From positions 2,232,001 through 2,296,000 of the forward strand of contig JADJXJ010000001.1 of NCBI GenBank assembly GCA_016715945.1: a stretch of 64,000 bases of DNA, given 5' to 3'. Below the pieces are notes generated by a model that searched no databases, had not been told where the DNA came from, and saw only the letters and a program-made list of their open reading frames with translations. Shown here piece by piece: positions 51,082 through 59,490 of this stretch. Origin of the DNA: Bacteroidota bacterium. GTDB lineage: Bacteria > Bacteroidota > Bacteroidia > Bacteroidales > F082. Numbering within the stretch: position 1 is the stretch's first letter; every line of letters begins with the position of its first letter. The translations under genes were made by a program, and so were the position numbers.

Positions 51082-51888
51082 TTATTTTGGGCTTGTCAAA
51101 TTTAGACGAAATGCATCCCAGTCGGCCGATACGCCAAATTTTTCGCGAAACATCCTAAGCGAAGCCGCATCAATGGTGCCTTCGAATATTTCTTCTTTAC
51201 CCGGATTGCCCTGCCACAAAAGGTTTCCTTTGGCGTCGATCAGGCCGGAGTCGCCACTGTAGGCATTGCCCAACCCATCTTTCCCGATCCTGTTGAGCCC
51301 GATAACAACCGACTGGTTTTCTATGGCCCTGGCGATCAGCAGTTGTTTCCATGGCCATGCACGCACTTCAGGCCAGTTTGCCACAAATATCATCATATCG
51401 TAAGCAAAGTTGGCCCCATCGAAAGTGTTTCGGCACCATACCGGAAAACGCAGGTCATAGCACACCATGGGCCTGATTTTCCAGCCTTTGAGTTCGACTG
51501 TCAGCAATTGGTTGCCGGGTACAATGCTGTGATGCTCGCCACCCATCCTGAACACATGCCGCTTGGCGTAAGTCGCATAAGTACCGTCGGGGCGCATCCA
51601 GACAAAGGTATTTTGGTAGCCTTGAGCAGTTTCGAGCAGCAGGCTGCCACACAGCACTGCATTGAGCGATGCGGCCTGCTCGGCCATCCATTGCATGCTG
51701 ATGCCATCGGGCTTTTGCGAAAAACGTGAGGCATCCACAGGAAAACCTGTGTTGAAAGTTTCGGGCAGCACCACCAGATCGGGTGCCGATTTCAGCGAGT
51801 TCATCAGCGCACCGAAATGCCGGTGATTGGCTTCGGGATCTTCCCAAACGATGTGTGTCTGGATGAGGGCAACCTTCAGATCTTGCAT
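51082..51888 (-). CDS. nitrilase-superfamily amidase, omega-amidase-like
   Basis: A 268-residue carbon-nitrogen hydrolase with the full catalytic triad Glu43 (VLPETFNTGF), Lys109 (TYAKRHVF) and Cys143 (MVCYDLRFPVW). The FPVW and NWPEVRAWPWKQLLIARAIENQ segments match omega-amidase (Nit2/YafV). Such enzymes hydrolyse alpha-ketoglutaramate or alpha-ketosuccinamate. Start: ATG 51888, overlapping the aminotransferase gene by 13 bases; a longer frame would run far into that gene. Coupling with a glutamine- or methionine-type transaminase supports the omega-amidase assignment. Confidence 0.87.
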   Translation of the reverse strand: MQDLKVALIQTHIVWEDPEANHRHFGALMNSLKSAPDLVVLPETFNTGFPVDASRFSQKPDGISMQWMAEQAASLNAVLCGSLLLETAQGYQNTFVWMRPDGTYATYAKRHVFRMGGEHHSIVPGNQLLTVELKGWKIRPMVCYDLRFPVWCRNTFDGANFAYDMMIFVANWPEVRAWPWKQLLIARAIENQSVVIGLNRIGKDGLGNAYSGDSGLIDAKGNLLWQGNPGKEEIFEGTIDAASLRMFREKFGVSADWDAFRLNLTSPK

Positions 51889-53033
51889 AGGATTTCGGCG
51901 GCTTTGGCCAGGGTTTGTTCGGTTTTGGCAAAACAAACCCTCACGAGTTGCTGGTTGAGCTGGTCGTGATAGAATGATGAAAGCGGAATAACTGCCAGAC
52001 CATGTTCGCGAACCAGCCATACGGCAAATTCCTTCTCAGGCAGATCGGAAACACGCGAATAATCAAGCAGCTGAAAATATGTTCCTTTACTGGGAAGCGG
52101 CTCAAACTTTGAATTGCTGATCAACGAAGCGAAATAATCGCGCTTTGCCTGAAAGAAAGCTGGCAACCCCTGGTAACTTTCAGCTTCTCCGAGCATGTCG
52201 GCTATGGCATGCTGTATGGGCGTATTGGCAGCAAACACATTGAACTGATGCACTTTACGAAATTCTTCCGTAAGCCCGGCAGGTGCCAGTACAAAACCGG
52301 TTTTCCAGCCTGTGGCATGGAATGTTTTGCCAAAACTGCCAACCACCAGACTGCGGCTGGCCAGTCCGGGATACAGGCAAGCGCTCTGATGTGTCTGGCC
52401 GTCGAACACTAGATGTTCGTACACCTCATCGCTCAGCACTATGATGTCGCGATTGTGGGTGAGCTGCTCCAGTTGCTTCATGTCGTCATGGCTGAGCAGG
52501 CTGCCTGTGGGATTGTGCGGACTGTTGATGATGATCATCCGGGTGCGGTTCGAGATCAGTTTGGTCACAGCGTCCCACTGAATACTGAAATCAGGTTTTT
52601 GGAGGCGCGCATATTTTACAAGTCCGCCATTCAGGCGCACCGCCGGGGCATAGCTGTCGTAGGCCGGTTCGAAAATAATGACCTCATCGCCTTCTTTCAC
52701 AAATGCCGTGATGGCCGTAAACAAGGCCTGTGTGGCCCCTGCCGTGATTGTGATCTCTTTTTCAGGATCATAGGCCACGCCGTAAAGGTGGTGCACTTTT
52801 TTTGCAATGGCCTGACGAAGCGCCTGCACACCGGGCATGGGCGCATACTGGTTGAAGCCCTTTTTCATGTAATGATGAACACGGTCAACCAGCCTTTTGT
52901 CGATCGGAAAGTCAGGAAAACCCTGCGAAAGGTTGATGGCATTGTGCTCAACCGCCAGCTTCGACATTACGGCAAAAATGGACGTGCCTACGTTTGGTAG
53001 TTTGCTGATCAGCTGTCCCGGAAATTGAGGCAT
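51876..53033 (-). CDS. class I/II aminotransferase, methionine/kynurenine type
   Basis: A 385-residue PLP-dependent transaminase (fold type I). PLP Lys236 lies in GSFGKTFHATGWKTGF; other landmarks are LSQGFPDFPID, TAGATQALFTAI, INSPHNPTGSLL and SDEVYEHLVFDG. Closest in pattern to methionine aminotransferase YbdL and kynurenine/glutamine transaminase K. Together with the omega-amidase it would drive transamination from glutamine, as in methionine salvage. ATG at 53033 is preferred because the -7 box is just upstream at 53058-53065. Confidence 0.9.
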   Translation of the reverse strand: MPQFPGQLISKLPNVGTSIFAVMSKLAVEHNAINLSQGFPDFPIDKRLVDRVHHYMKKGFNQYAPMPGVQALRQAIAKKVHHLYGVAYDPEKEITITAGATQALFTAITAFVKEGDEVIIFEPAYDSYAPAVRLNGGLVKYARLQKPDFSIQWDAVTKLISNRTRMIIINSPHNPTGSLLSHDDMKQLEQLTHNRDIIVLSDEVYEHLVFDGQTHQSACLYPGLASRSLVVGSFGKTFHATGWKTGFVLAPAGLTEEFRKVHQFNVFAANTPIQHAIADMLGEAESYQGLPAFFQAKRDYFASLISNSKFEPLPSKGTYFQLLDYSRVSDLPEKEFAVWLVREHGLAVIPLSSFYHDQLNQQLVRVCFAKTEQTLAKAAEILCKI

Positions 53034-53057
53034 GGAATCGGAATTGGTTTTACACGG

Positions 53058-53065
53058 CAAAATTA
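53058..53065 (-). promoter_or_regulatory. -7 element before the aminotransferase-nitrilase-trkA-trkH operon
   Basis: TAATTTTG on the minus strand (53065 to 53058) lies 24 bases before ATG 53033. It makes the upstream TTG start (53060) untenable. A TTTG lies 15 bases upstream, too close for a standard -33 element. Confidence 0.5.
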
Positions 53066-53153
53066 GTCAATTGGGCTGAGCAAAGGTGTGTTCAATAGAA
53101 TGGATAAACAGGCCTGATAATTAAGGAGTATTGTCAGAACTTCTCCTGCATTT

Positions 53154-53879
53154 TCACAAATTACCGGCCGCAACGAACCAGCCTTGTGGGTTGCGGATTG
53201 GAACAGTTTCGACGCAATCGGTTGTCAGGCAATAGGCTAGGTCGCGGGCATATCCCGATGCTTCGAGAAAGACTTTGTGCGTACAATGCCTGAGCTTGCC
53301 TGCAATGCTTCCCCTTTGGCGGGCAAATTTCAGCAATACTTCGCCCAGGTCATTGGTTTTTAAGTTCGTGAGCTTCGAAAGCAGCCCGAGGGTCATACCG
53401 GCACACAGGGCATCATCCATTGAGAATCGTCCGTTTGTGCCGGCACACAGCAACTCAATATCCAATCCTGTCTGCAGCAAGGTCGTGGCGGCAGCGCTCA
53501 TATTAACAAATGAGAGGGCCAGCACGACTTTTGCCTCTGATGCGGCAGCAATCGCCCGTGTGCCATTGGTGGTGCACATGATCAGTGACTTTCCTTCAAC
53601 GGTTTGACGATCAAACTCGAATGGTGAGTTGCCCAGATCGAAACCCTCAATGCGCCTGCCATTGCGCTCACCGCAAAGCAAGGCGTTATCATCACAATCC
53701 TGCCTTAACCTGCGTGCCTGATCGATTTCGGCCACAGGAAAAATACCTTTTGCACCGTGATGCAAAGCAGTGGCCATGACCGAGGTGGCACGCAGCACAT
53801 CGATCACCGCCACTGCTTTTGTTGCCAGGTTTTCAGCCGGTACCTCAGCAGGCAAGGCCCGGACGCTGACGTGAAGCAT
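53154..53879 (-). CDS. comB: ComB family 2-phosphosulfolactate phosphatase-like protein
   Basis: A 241-residue protein with ComB signatures: AVAVIDVLRATSVMATALHHGAKGI, LLCGERNGRRIEGFDLGNSPFEF and MCTTNGTRAI. ComB removes phosphate from 2-phospho-3-sulfolactate on the way to coenzyme M in methanogens, but homologues occur in many bacteria lacking that pathway. No comA or comC is nearby. The ATG overlaps the pfkA stop by one base (TGATG), so the two are coupled. Confidence 0.88.
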   Translation of the reverse strand: MLHVSVRALPAEVPAENLATKAVAVIDVLRATSVMATALHHGAKGIFPVAEIDQARRLRQDCDDNALLCGERNGRRIEGFDLGNSPFEFDRQTVEGKSLIMCTTNGTRAIAAASEAKVVLALSFVNMSAAATTLLQTGLDIELLCAGTNGRFSMDDALCAGMTLGLLSKLTNLKTNDLGEVLLKFARQRGSIAGKLRHCTHKVFLEASGYARDLAYCLTTDCVETVPIRNPQGWFVAAGNL

Positions 53880-54988
53880 CAGGGGTTGTTAATGTCGATA
53901 CCAAGAGAAATGCCCAGACCTGTGGCGGTTTTCACCAGAGCATTGTCGAGTGTGACAAAATTGGGTTTGGCAATGGCATCTTTCAAAGGCACAGAGATAA
54001 AGTAAGGATGACGGTAGGACACCATCTTACCAAACTCGCCCTTGAGCACCATTTCGAATGCCTTGACACCAAACTGGGCCGAGAGCACGCGGTCGTAGGC
54101 GATCGGGATACCACCGCGCTGCAGGTGACCCAGCACGGTTTCGCGCATGTCGGGTTCGAAACCAGCCTCTTTCAGCTGACGGATCAGCTGGCGGCCGATG
54201 CCACCGAGACGCAGGTTTTCGTAGCCTACCTCATCGCTTTTTTCGTACACCATCTCGCCATTTTTCGGACGGGCACCTTCCGAAACCACCACAACGGCAA
54301 ATCCGCGGCCGCGGTTGAATCGCGACTCCAGTTTCTGCTTAACGATGTTGATGTCGTAAGGGAATTCCGGAATCAGGCACACTTCAGCCCCTCCGCCCAC
54401 AGCAGCGTTCAGGGCTATCCATCCGGCATAGCGTCCCATCACTTCCACCACAAACACACGGTTGTGGCTTGCAGCGGTGGTTACAAGTTTATCCACAGCC
54501 TCGGTGGCCACTTCCACGGCTGTTTGGAAACCAAAGGTTGAGTCGGTCGAAGAAAGGTCGTTATCAATGGTCTTGGGTACACCAATAATAGGGAGACCTT
54601 TTTCGTAGAGTGCCTGCGAAATACGTTGCGAACCATCGCCTCCAATGTTGATCACCGCATCAATGCCCAGGTATTTGATCTTGCGGATCATCTCGTCGGA
54701 GCGGTCAACCGCACTCCAGCTACCATCGCTGTTGCGCACGGGCCAGGCAAACGGGCCGCCTTTATTGGTAGTTTCGATGATGGTTCCGCCCTGAAAGTGA
54801 ATACCCCTGACTACTTCAGGAGTGAGCACCTTCACTTCGGTGGGCTCCCACAAAATTCCGTTGAATGCCTGAATGCTTCCAAGCACTTCCCAGTCCTTTT
54901 CCAGACTGGCACGTTTCACAATGGCCCGGATGACTGCATTCAGACCGGGACAGTCACCACCACCGGTGACAATCAGAACTCTTTTCAT
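53879..54988 (-). CDS. pfkA: 6-phosphofructokinase
   Basis: A 369-residue group A phosphofructokinase. GGDGS (116-120) with Gly119 at the E. coli Gly104 position suggests ATP use; PKTIDND (138-144) has Lys139 at the Gly124 position, a residue found in PPi-dependent enzymes. The catalytic Asp142 is present, as are VEVMGRYAGWIA and GHLQRGGIP. Gly/Lys is a mixed type often using ATP. The gene has a roughly 90-base leader from a -7 box at 55086-55093 and is followed by comB. Confidence 0.94.
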   Translation of the reverse strand: MKRVLIVTGGGDCPGLNAVIRAIVKRASLEKDWEVLGSIQAFNGILWEPTEVKVLTPEVVRGIHFQGGTIIETTNKGGPFAWPVRNSDGSWSAVDRSDEMIRKIKYLGIDAVINIGGDGSQRISQALYEKGLPIIGVPKTIDNDLSSTDSTFGFQTAVEVATEAVDKLVTTAASHNRVFVVEVMGRYAGWIALNAAVGGGAEVCLIPEFPYDINIVKQKLESRFNRGRGFAVVVVSEGARPKNGEMVYEKSDEVGYENLRLGGIGRQLIRQLKEAGFEPDMRETVLGHLQRGGIPIAYDRVLSAQFGVKAFEMVLKGEFGKMVSYRHPYFISVPLKDAIAKPNFVTLDNALVKTATGLGISLGIDINNP

Positions 54989-55085
54989 ATTGTTTTGGAT
55001 AATATGTCTTTAAAATTTCCAGGATGTCTGTGGTTTTTGGTCTTTAAGTTATTCATGCACAGCCCTTGCTACACTTGCGCGGGTG

Positions 55086-55093
55086 CAAAAGTA
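55086..55093 (-). promoter_or_regulatory. -7 element upstream of pfkA
   Basis: TACTTTTG on the minus strand (55093 to 55086) matches consensus. It implies a 5' leader of about 90 bases before the pfkA ATG, with no structured element that I recognise. Confidence 0.5.
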
Positions 55094-55190
55094 CGCATTT
55101 GAATGCCGGGGTCGGATGTGTACATTGGAATGTATGGCATATTTATGCTGCAAACGGTTGTGATTTGGGTTTTACCCTTGCAGCTGAAAA

Positions 55191-55229
55191 ATAAAAAAGC
55201 CAAACCGTTGATAATAAACAGTTTGGCTT
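55191..55229 (-). terminator. intrinsic terminator after tRNA-Phe
   Basis: On the minus strand AAGCCAAAC (55229-55221) pairs with GTTTGGCTT (55205-55197), followed by TTTTATTTT. It begins one base after the mature tRNA 3' end. Confidence 0.85.
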
Positions 55230-55230
55230 G

Positions 55231-55303
<73 letters not shown>

Positions 55304-55319
55304 ATTAGGTTTGGGAGTG

Positions 55320-55327
55320 CAAAGATA
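55320..55327 (-). promoter_or_regulatory. -7 element for tRNA-Phe
   Basis: TATCTTTG on the minus strand (55327 to 55320), 16 bases before the tRNA 5' end. A good -33 element is not evident. Confidence 0.5.
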
Positions 55328-55388
55328 TGTCAAAACTTTAAATTTCCGAATCCGATGCCTCAAAAAAAATGAGATGCCTCAAAATCAA

Positions 55389-55396
55389 TACCTTTG
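55389..55396 (+). promoter_or_regulatory. -7 element before coaX
   Basis: TACCTTTG fits consensus; the implied start site near 55403 lies downstream of an in-frame alternative start at 55394 and supports ATG 55424, preceded by AAAGGG. Confidence 0.5.
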
Positions 55397-55423
55397 CAGA
55401 TCCAAAACGAATCCAAAAGGGAA

Positions 55424-56149
55424 ATGCGTTTAGCAATTGATTTGGGCAACACCCTGGCGAAAGCCATGTTTCAGGATGAAAGTTTTAGTTCGGGGGCTGT
55501 AATGTTCGAGCCTGAAAATCCGCTGGCCCTGATGCAGGTCATGGAAAGTCTGCCTCCGTCGGCTGCCATGATCTCGGCTGTGCGCGACGTTCCTGAGGCA
55601 CTGATTGAAACTGTTTCAGCGTATTGTCCGGTTCATGTGCTCAGCCACGAAACGCCCCTTCCCTTCTCAATTGAATATGAGACGCCTGAAACACTGGGAC
55701 GCGACCGCATTGCCGCTGTTGCTGCTGCCTATGCACGTTTTCCGGGATGCAATGTCCTTGTCATCGACATGGGCACCTGCATCACTTACGACCTGCTTAC
55801 TGCCGACGGTCGTTACCTTGGCGGAGCCATCAGTCCGGGAATTGCCATGCGGCTCAAAGCCATGCACACCTTTACAAGTCGCCTGCCCCTGGCCGGGATA
55901 AGCCCGGAGGCTCCCCTCGTCGGCCAGACCACCCACCAATCGCTCCTTTCGGGCGCAGTAAACGGCACCCGGGCCGAACTCGAAGGCATGATCAGGAGAT
56001 ATGAAAAAACGGTGGGCAAACTGACTGTGCTTGTGGGCGGCGGAGACAATAAATACTTTGAAACTAAGTTTAAAAGTCGCATCTTTGCAGCCTCAAATCT
56101 CGTACTCGAAGGTTTGCAGGCTATCATGAAATTCAATAAGATAGGATAA
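55424..56149 (+). CDS. coaX: type III pantothenate kinase
   Basis: A 241-residue ASKHA-fold kinase catalysing the first step of coenzyme A synthesis. Motifs: AIDLGNTLAK (phosphate 1), ETLGRDRIAAVAAA (pantothenate site) and VIDMGTCITYDLL (phosphate 2, GTxxT). It opens a five-gene operon with an outer-membrane protein, a TPR protein, LptC and a CNNM/CBS protein, a frequent Bacteroidota arrangement. A purine-rich AAAAGGGA precedes the ATG. Confidence 0.95.
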   Translation: MRLAIDLGNTLAKAMFQDESFSSGAVMFEPENPLALMQVMESLPPSAAMISAVRDVPEALIETVSAYCPVHVLSHETPLPFSIEYETPETLGRDRIAAVAAAYARFPGCNVLVIDMGTCITYDLLTADGRYLGGAISPGIAMRLKAMHTFTSRLPLAGISPEAPLVGQTTHQSLLSGAVNGTRAELEGMIRRYEKTVGKLTVLVGGGDNKYFETKFKSRIFAASNLVLEGLQAIMKFNKIG

Positions 56150-56150
56150 G

Positions 56151-57425
56151 TTGAGAAAAGGACTCTTACTGCCTTTGGTGCTGCTGTATGCCTTGACCGC
56201 ATGGGCCCAAACCGGAATTGATTCGCCTTATTCACGTTTTGGACTGGGCACCATGTCGCCTGCCAGCAACCATACCCGCCAGGTCGGGATGGGTGGAATT
56301 GGGAACGCATTGTCGAGCAACCGTTTCGTTAACCCGGCCAACCCGGCCAGTTATTCTGCTGTTGACTCACTCTCGTTTCTCTTCGGCACCGGCCTGAGTT
56401 TCACCGGGGTTAGTTACCGCACTACCCTGCGCAACGAGAGTGGCAACTATGCCAACCTTTCGTTCTTCTCGGCCGCCTTTCCAGTAACGCCCTGGCTACG
56501 TACAGGCATCGGCCTTTTGCCCTACAGCCATATTGCCTTCAACCTAAGTTCAACGGGTACCACCTCGCAAAACGTGCGTTACAACAAAATCTACGAAGGC
56601 AAAGGTGGAATCAATCGCTTTTTTATCGGAAACTCCATCAAGCTCGGACGAAATGCCTCTGCAGGTTTTAACGTCAATTACCTCTTTGGCCGAAACAGCA
56701 CGCTGAGCTATCTTTACTTTCCCGACTCGGCCAATATGGCCACCACAAAAGTGGATAGCCGGTTGAATGCCAGCGCTTTTAGTCTTGATGCAGGCCTGTT
56801 GTACCGCATCGATCTCGGAAAGGAAACCAGCCTTCAACTTGGGGCGACCTATGGTTTGGGGCACGATATGCCCGTTAAGCGCGAATACCTGGTGCAATCG
56901 CAGTTCGGTGGCTTGTTTGGCAGCATTGAGTATGTGATCGACACCATCTTTTACCGGCCGGAACAACGTGCCACGCTCAGCATTCCCTTCTCGGCAGGCG
57001 GCGGCCTGGTGCTCGAAAAAAAAGACCGCTGGCTTGGTGGCATCGACTTCAATTGGCAAAACTGGGCTAATTACAACTCTCCATTGTATGCCGACTCGCT
57101 GGTCGATAGCTGGAATGTAGCTGCTGGTTTTCAGTATCTTCCAAGTCACACCGCCATATCAAGTTATTGGCGCAAAGTGACTTACCGCACCGGCGCCCGT
57201 TACAAACAAACTTATCTGAACATCAACGGGCAAGCCGTCAATGAGTTTGGCATCAGTTTTGGTGTCAGTTTGCCGTTGCCTCGTACGTTCACCACTGTCG
57301 ATCTGAGCCTTGAAGCTGGCGGCAGGGGCAGCACCAAAAGCAACCTGGTCAGGGAAGGTTTCATCAACTTCCGGGCAGGAGTTTCGATCTACGAGCGATG
57401 GTTTGTTAAACGAAAATATGATTAG
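56151..57425 (+). CDS. outer-membrane beta-barrel protein (FadL/porin-like), coaX-linked
   Basis: A 424-residue protein with TTG start one base after the coaX stop, so translation is coupled. Signal peptide 1-19. The mature N-terminus TGIDSPYSRFGLGTMSPASNHTRQVGMGGIG and the FVNPANPASYSAVDSLSF stretch are typical of a conserved Bacteroidota OMP that precedes a TPR protein and LptC. Barrel-like alternation continues to the C-terminus (INFRAGVSIYERWFVKRKYD). Perhaps a lipid or hydrophobic-substrate channel; function unproven. Confidence 0.82.
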   Translation: MRKGLLLPLVLLYALTAWAQTGIDSPYSRFGLGTMSPASNHTRQVGMGGIGNALSSNRFVNPANPASYSAVDSLSFLFGTGLSFTGVSYRTTLRNESGNYANLSFFSAAFPVTPWLRTGIGLLPYSHIAFNLSSTGTTSQNVRYNKIYEGKGGINRFFIGNSIKLGRNASAGFNVNYLFGRNSTLSYLYFPDSANMATTKVDSRLNASAFSLDAGLLYRIDLGKETSLQLGATYGLGHDMPVKREYLVQSQFGGLFGSIEYVIDTIFYRPEQRATLSIPFSAGGGLVLEKKDRWLGGIDFNWQNWANYNSPLYADSLVDSWNVAAGFQYLPSHTAISSYWRKVTYRTGARYKQTYLNINGQAVNEFGISFGVSLPLPRTFTTVDLSLEAGGRGSTKSNLVREGFINFRAGVSIYERWFVKRKYD

Positions 57426-57452
57426 GCTATAACGTTCCAACACATAAAAACC

Positions 57453-58859
57453 ATGAAACCCTACACTTACCTCAAGGCACTTTTTGCAACAGCAGCGTTG
57501 GCGCTTACACTTCAGGTGCAGGCAGGCAGCGACCGGTTCAGCTTTGAGCCTCAGGACAACATGCCCAAATACGGAAAAGACAGCGTCAACTGTGTGGTAA
57601 ACATCTCGTTGTACCGCGAGTTTTACAGGCAGTGGAGAGCCAGCAATTTTGAATCGCCTGTGATCAAAGATATCATCGGGCCTTGGCGCTGGGTGTTTAA
57701 CAACTGTCCGCTGGCCAGTGAAAACACTTATGTGGACGGGGTGCGTATCATGCAATATCGCATCGAAAATGCAAAAACCGATGCCGAGCGTAGCAAGCTG
57801 ATCGACACGCTGATGATGGTTTATGACCAACGCATCAAATATTTCCCGAACCATTTCCGTACGGGCCAGCCTCAGAAAGGCGCCATTCTGGGACGCAAAG
57901 GGATTGACCTGTTCACTTACGACCAGGAACGATACGAAGAAGCCTACAACGTGCTGAAACAATCTATTGAGCACGACGGGGACAATACCGACGGAACTGC
58001 CCTCATCTACTACTTCAGGGCGGTAGTAAAAATGGCGCGCAAAGGCAAGGTTGACACCGCTTTTATTGTGGACACCTATGATCAGGTTTCGGAGATACTC
58101 GACCACAATATCAGCAGGGCTGTGGCCAACAACGACGACAAATGGGCTGAGAACTACCGCAATTTTAAAAACAACATCGAAGCATCGTTCGAACCTTTTG
58201 CAAGCTGCACCGACCTGGTGAGGGTATATGGCAACAAGCTGGCCAAAAGCCCCAACGACGTGGAATTGCTCAAGAAAGTTACTAACCTGCTCGACAGGCG
58301 TGGCTGCCAGGGCGATCCGCTTTATCTGGATGCCAGTGTGCGCCTTCACAGGCTGCAACCCAGCCCGGAATCGGCATTCAATATCGGCCGCCTTTTGCTT
58401 CGCGACGAAAAATTCAACCAGGCTATTCCCTACCTGGAAGAGGCCACCAAATCAGCCGAACAAGATCGTGCACATAGTGCCTTCAAGCTATTGGCCGAGA
58501 CTTACAAAGCTGTGAAAAACTATCCCCGTGCACGTCAGGCAGCCTTGAATGCTTTGCAGATTAATCCGGCTGATGGCGCACCCTACATCACCATTGGCGA
58601 CTGCTACGCGCTGTCGGCCAAAGATTGCGGTGACAACGATTTCACCAGCAGGGTAGGTTATTGGGCCGCGGTTGACAAGTACAACCAGGCAAAACGGGTT
58701 GATCCCTCGCAGACCGAAACTGCCAGCAAGCGCATAGCCACCTACAGTGTGCACTTTCCTTCGGTAAACGTGATATTCTTCCACGGCTACGAGGAAGGAC
58801 AAAGCTACACCATCGACTGCTGGTACAGGGAAGAAACCACCATCAGGGCATCCAGATAA
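57453..58859 (+). CDS. exported tetratricopeptide repeat protein
   Basis: A 468-residue protein with a signal peptide (1-24) and TPR-like helical repeats, clearest at about 335-395 (AFNIGRLLLRDEKFNQAIPYLEEA, AFKLLAETYKAVKNYPRARQAALNALQINP). Early residues YREFYRQWRASNF and KDIIGPWRWVFNNCP are conserved in this neighbourhood family. It is probably periplasmic, in the coaX-lptC operon, and may act in envelope assembly. Function not known. Confidence 0.85.
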   Translation: MKPYTYLKALFATAALALTLQVQAGSDRFSFEPQDNMPKYGKDSVNCVVNISLYREFYRQWRASNFESPVIKDIIGPWRWVFNNCPLASENTYVDGVRIMQYRIENAKTDAERSKLIDTLMMVYDQRIKYFPNHFRTGQPQKGAILGRKGIDLFTYDQERYEEAYNVLKQSIEHDGDNTDGTALIYYFRAVVKMARKGKVDTAFIVDTYDQVSEILDHNISRAVANNDDKWAENYRNFKNNIEASFEPFASCTDLVRVYGNKLAKSPNDVELLKKVTNLLDRRGCQGDPLYLDASVRLHRLQPSPESAFNIGRLLLRDEKFNQAIPYLEEATKSAEQDRAHSAFKLLAETYKAVKNYPRARQAALNALQINPADGAPYITIGDCYALSAKDCGDNDFTSRVGYWAAVDKYNQAKRVDPSQTETASKRIATYSVHFPSVNVIFFHGYEEGQSYTIDCWYREETTIRASR

Positions 58860-58875
58860 TAACGTCATAAACAAC

Positions 58876-59436
58876 TTGGACTTCAGAAGTCTTCTCACCC
58901 GCATCCTCACGCTCCTGAGCGTGGCGATGTGGGTTTCGTGCGAAAATTCGCTTACCGTGATCCGCGAAGTCACGGCCGAAGACACCCTCTCGGCGGTGCG
59001 TGCCAGAAATATTGAATACCTGCGTAGCGATTCGGGACATGTGTACATGCGGCTGGTTGCTCCACTAATGCTCAGGTTTGCAGGCGATGAGGAAAAGGTG
59101 GAGTTTCCCGAAGGTTTCGAAGCATTCTTTTATGATTCCACCGGCCAGCAGTCATCGCGCATCAAGGCCAATTACGGACTAAACCTCGAACGCGAGCAAT
59201 GGATGGTGGCCCGTGGCGATGTGGAGGTGGAAAACTTTCAGACAAGCGAGCTGATGCAAACCTCCCAACTAATCTGGAACCAACGCTACAAAACCATACG
59301 CACCGGAGCACCCATCGTGATAACCGGGGCCGACAAAAAGCTTTATGGCGACAGCCTCACGGCCAATGACGACCTTTCGCAACGCACCATTTACAATATC
59401 AGAGGCACACTCGAGCTTGAGGATGATGACGAATAG
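58876..59436 (+). CDS. lptC: LPS export periplasmic protein LptC
   Basis: A 186-residue protein with a TTG start and an N-terminal hydrophobic segment ending in VSCEN, which may be a lipobox rather than the usual membrane helix. The LptC beta-jellyroll is seen in VYMRLVAPLMLRFAGDEEKVEFPEGFEAFFYDSTG, then SRIKANYGLNLEREQWMVARGDVEVEN and LTANDDLSQRTIYNIRGTLE. It passes LPS from the LptBFG transporter to LptA in the periplasm. Strongly placed by its operon. Confidence 0.88.
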   Translation: MDFRSLLTRILTLLSVAMWVSCENSLTVIREVTAEDTLSAVRARNIEYLRSDSGHVYMRLVAPLMLRFAGDEEKVEFPEGFEAFFYDSTGQQSSRIKANYGLNLEREQWMVARGDVEVENFQTSELMQTSQLIWNQRYKTIRTGAPIVITGADKKLYGDSLTANDDLSQRTIYNIRGTLELEDDDE

Positions 59437-59490
59437 CCCTGAAAGCATGGAATATGTGCTATCTTTGCTGCCAATGCGAAGCCTTGCTAT

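Noticed and set aside
57159..58358. A 399-residue antisense frame across the OMP and TPR genes
   Set aside because: Spans two real genes on the other strand, has no promoter and no recognisable domain.
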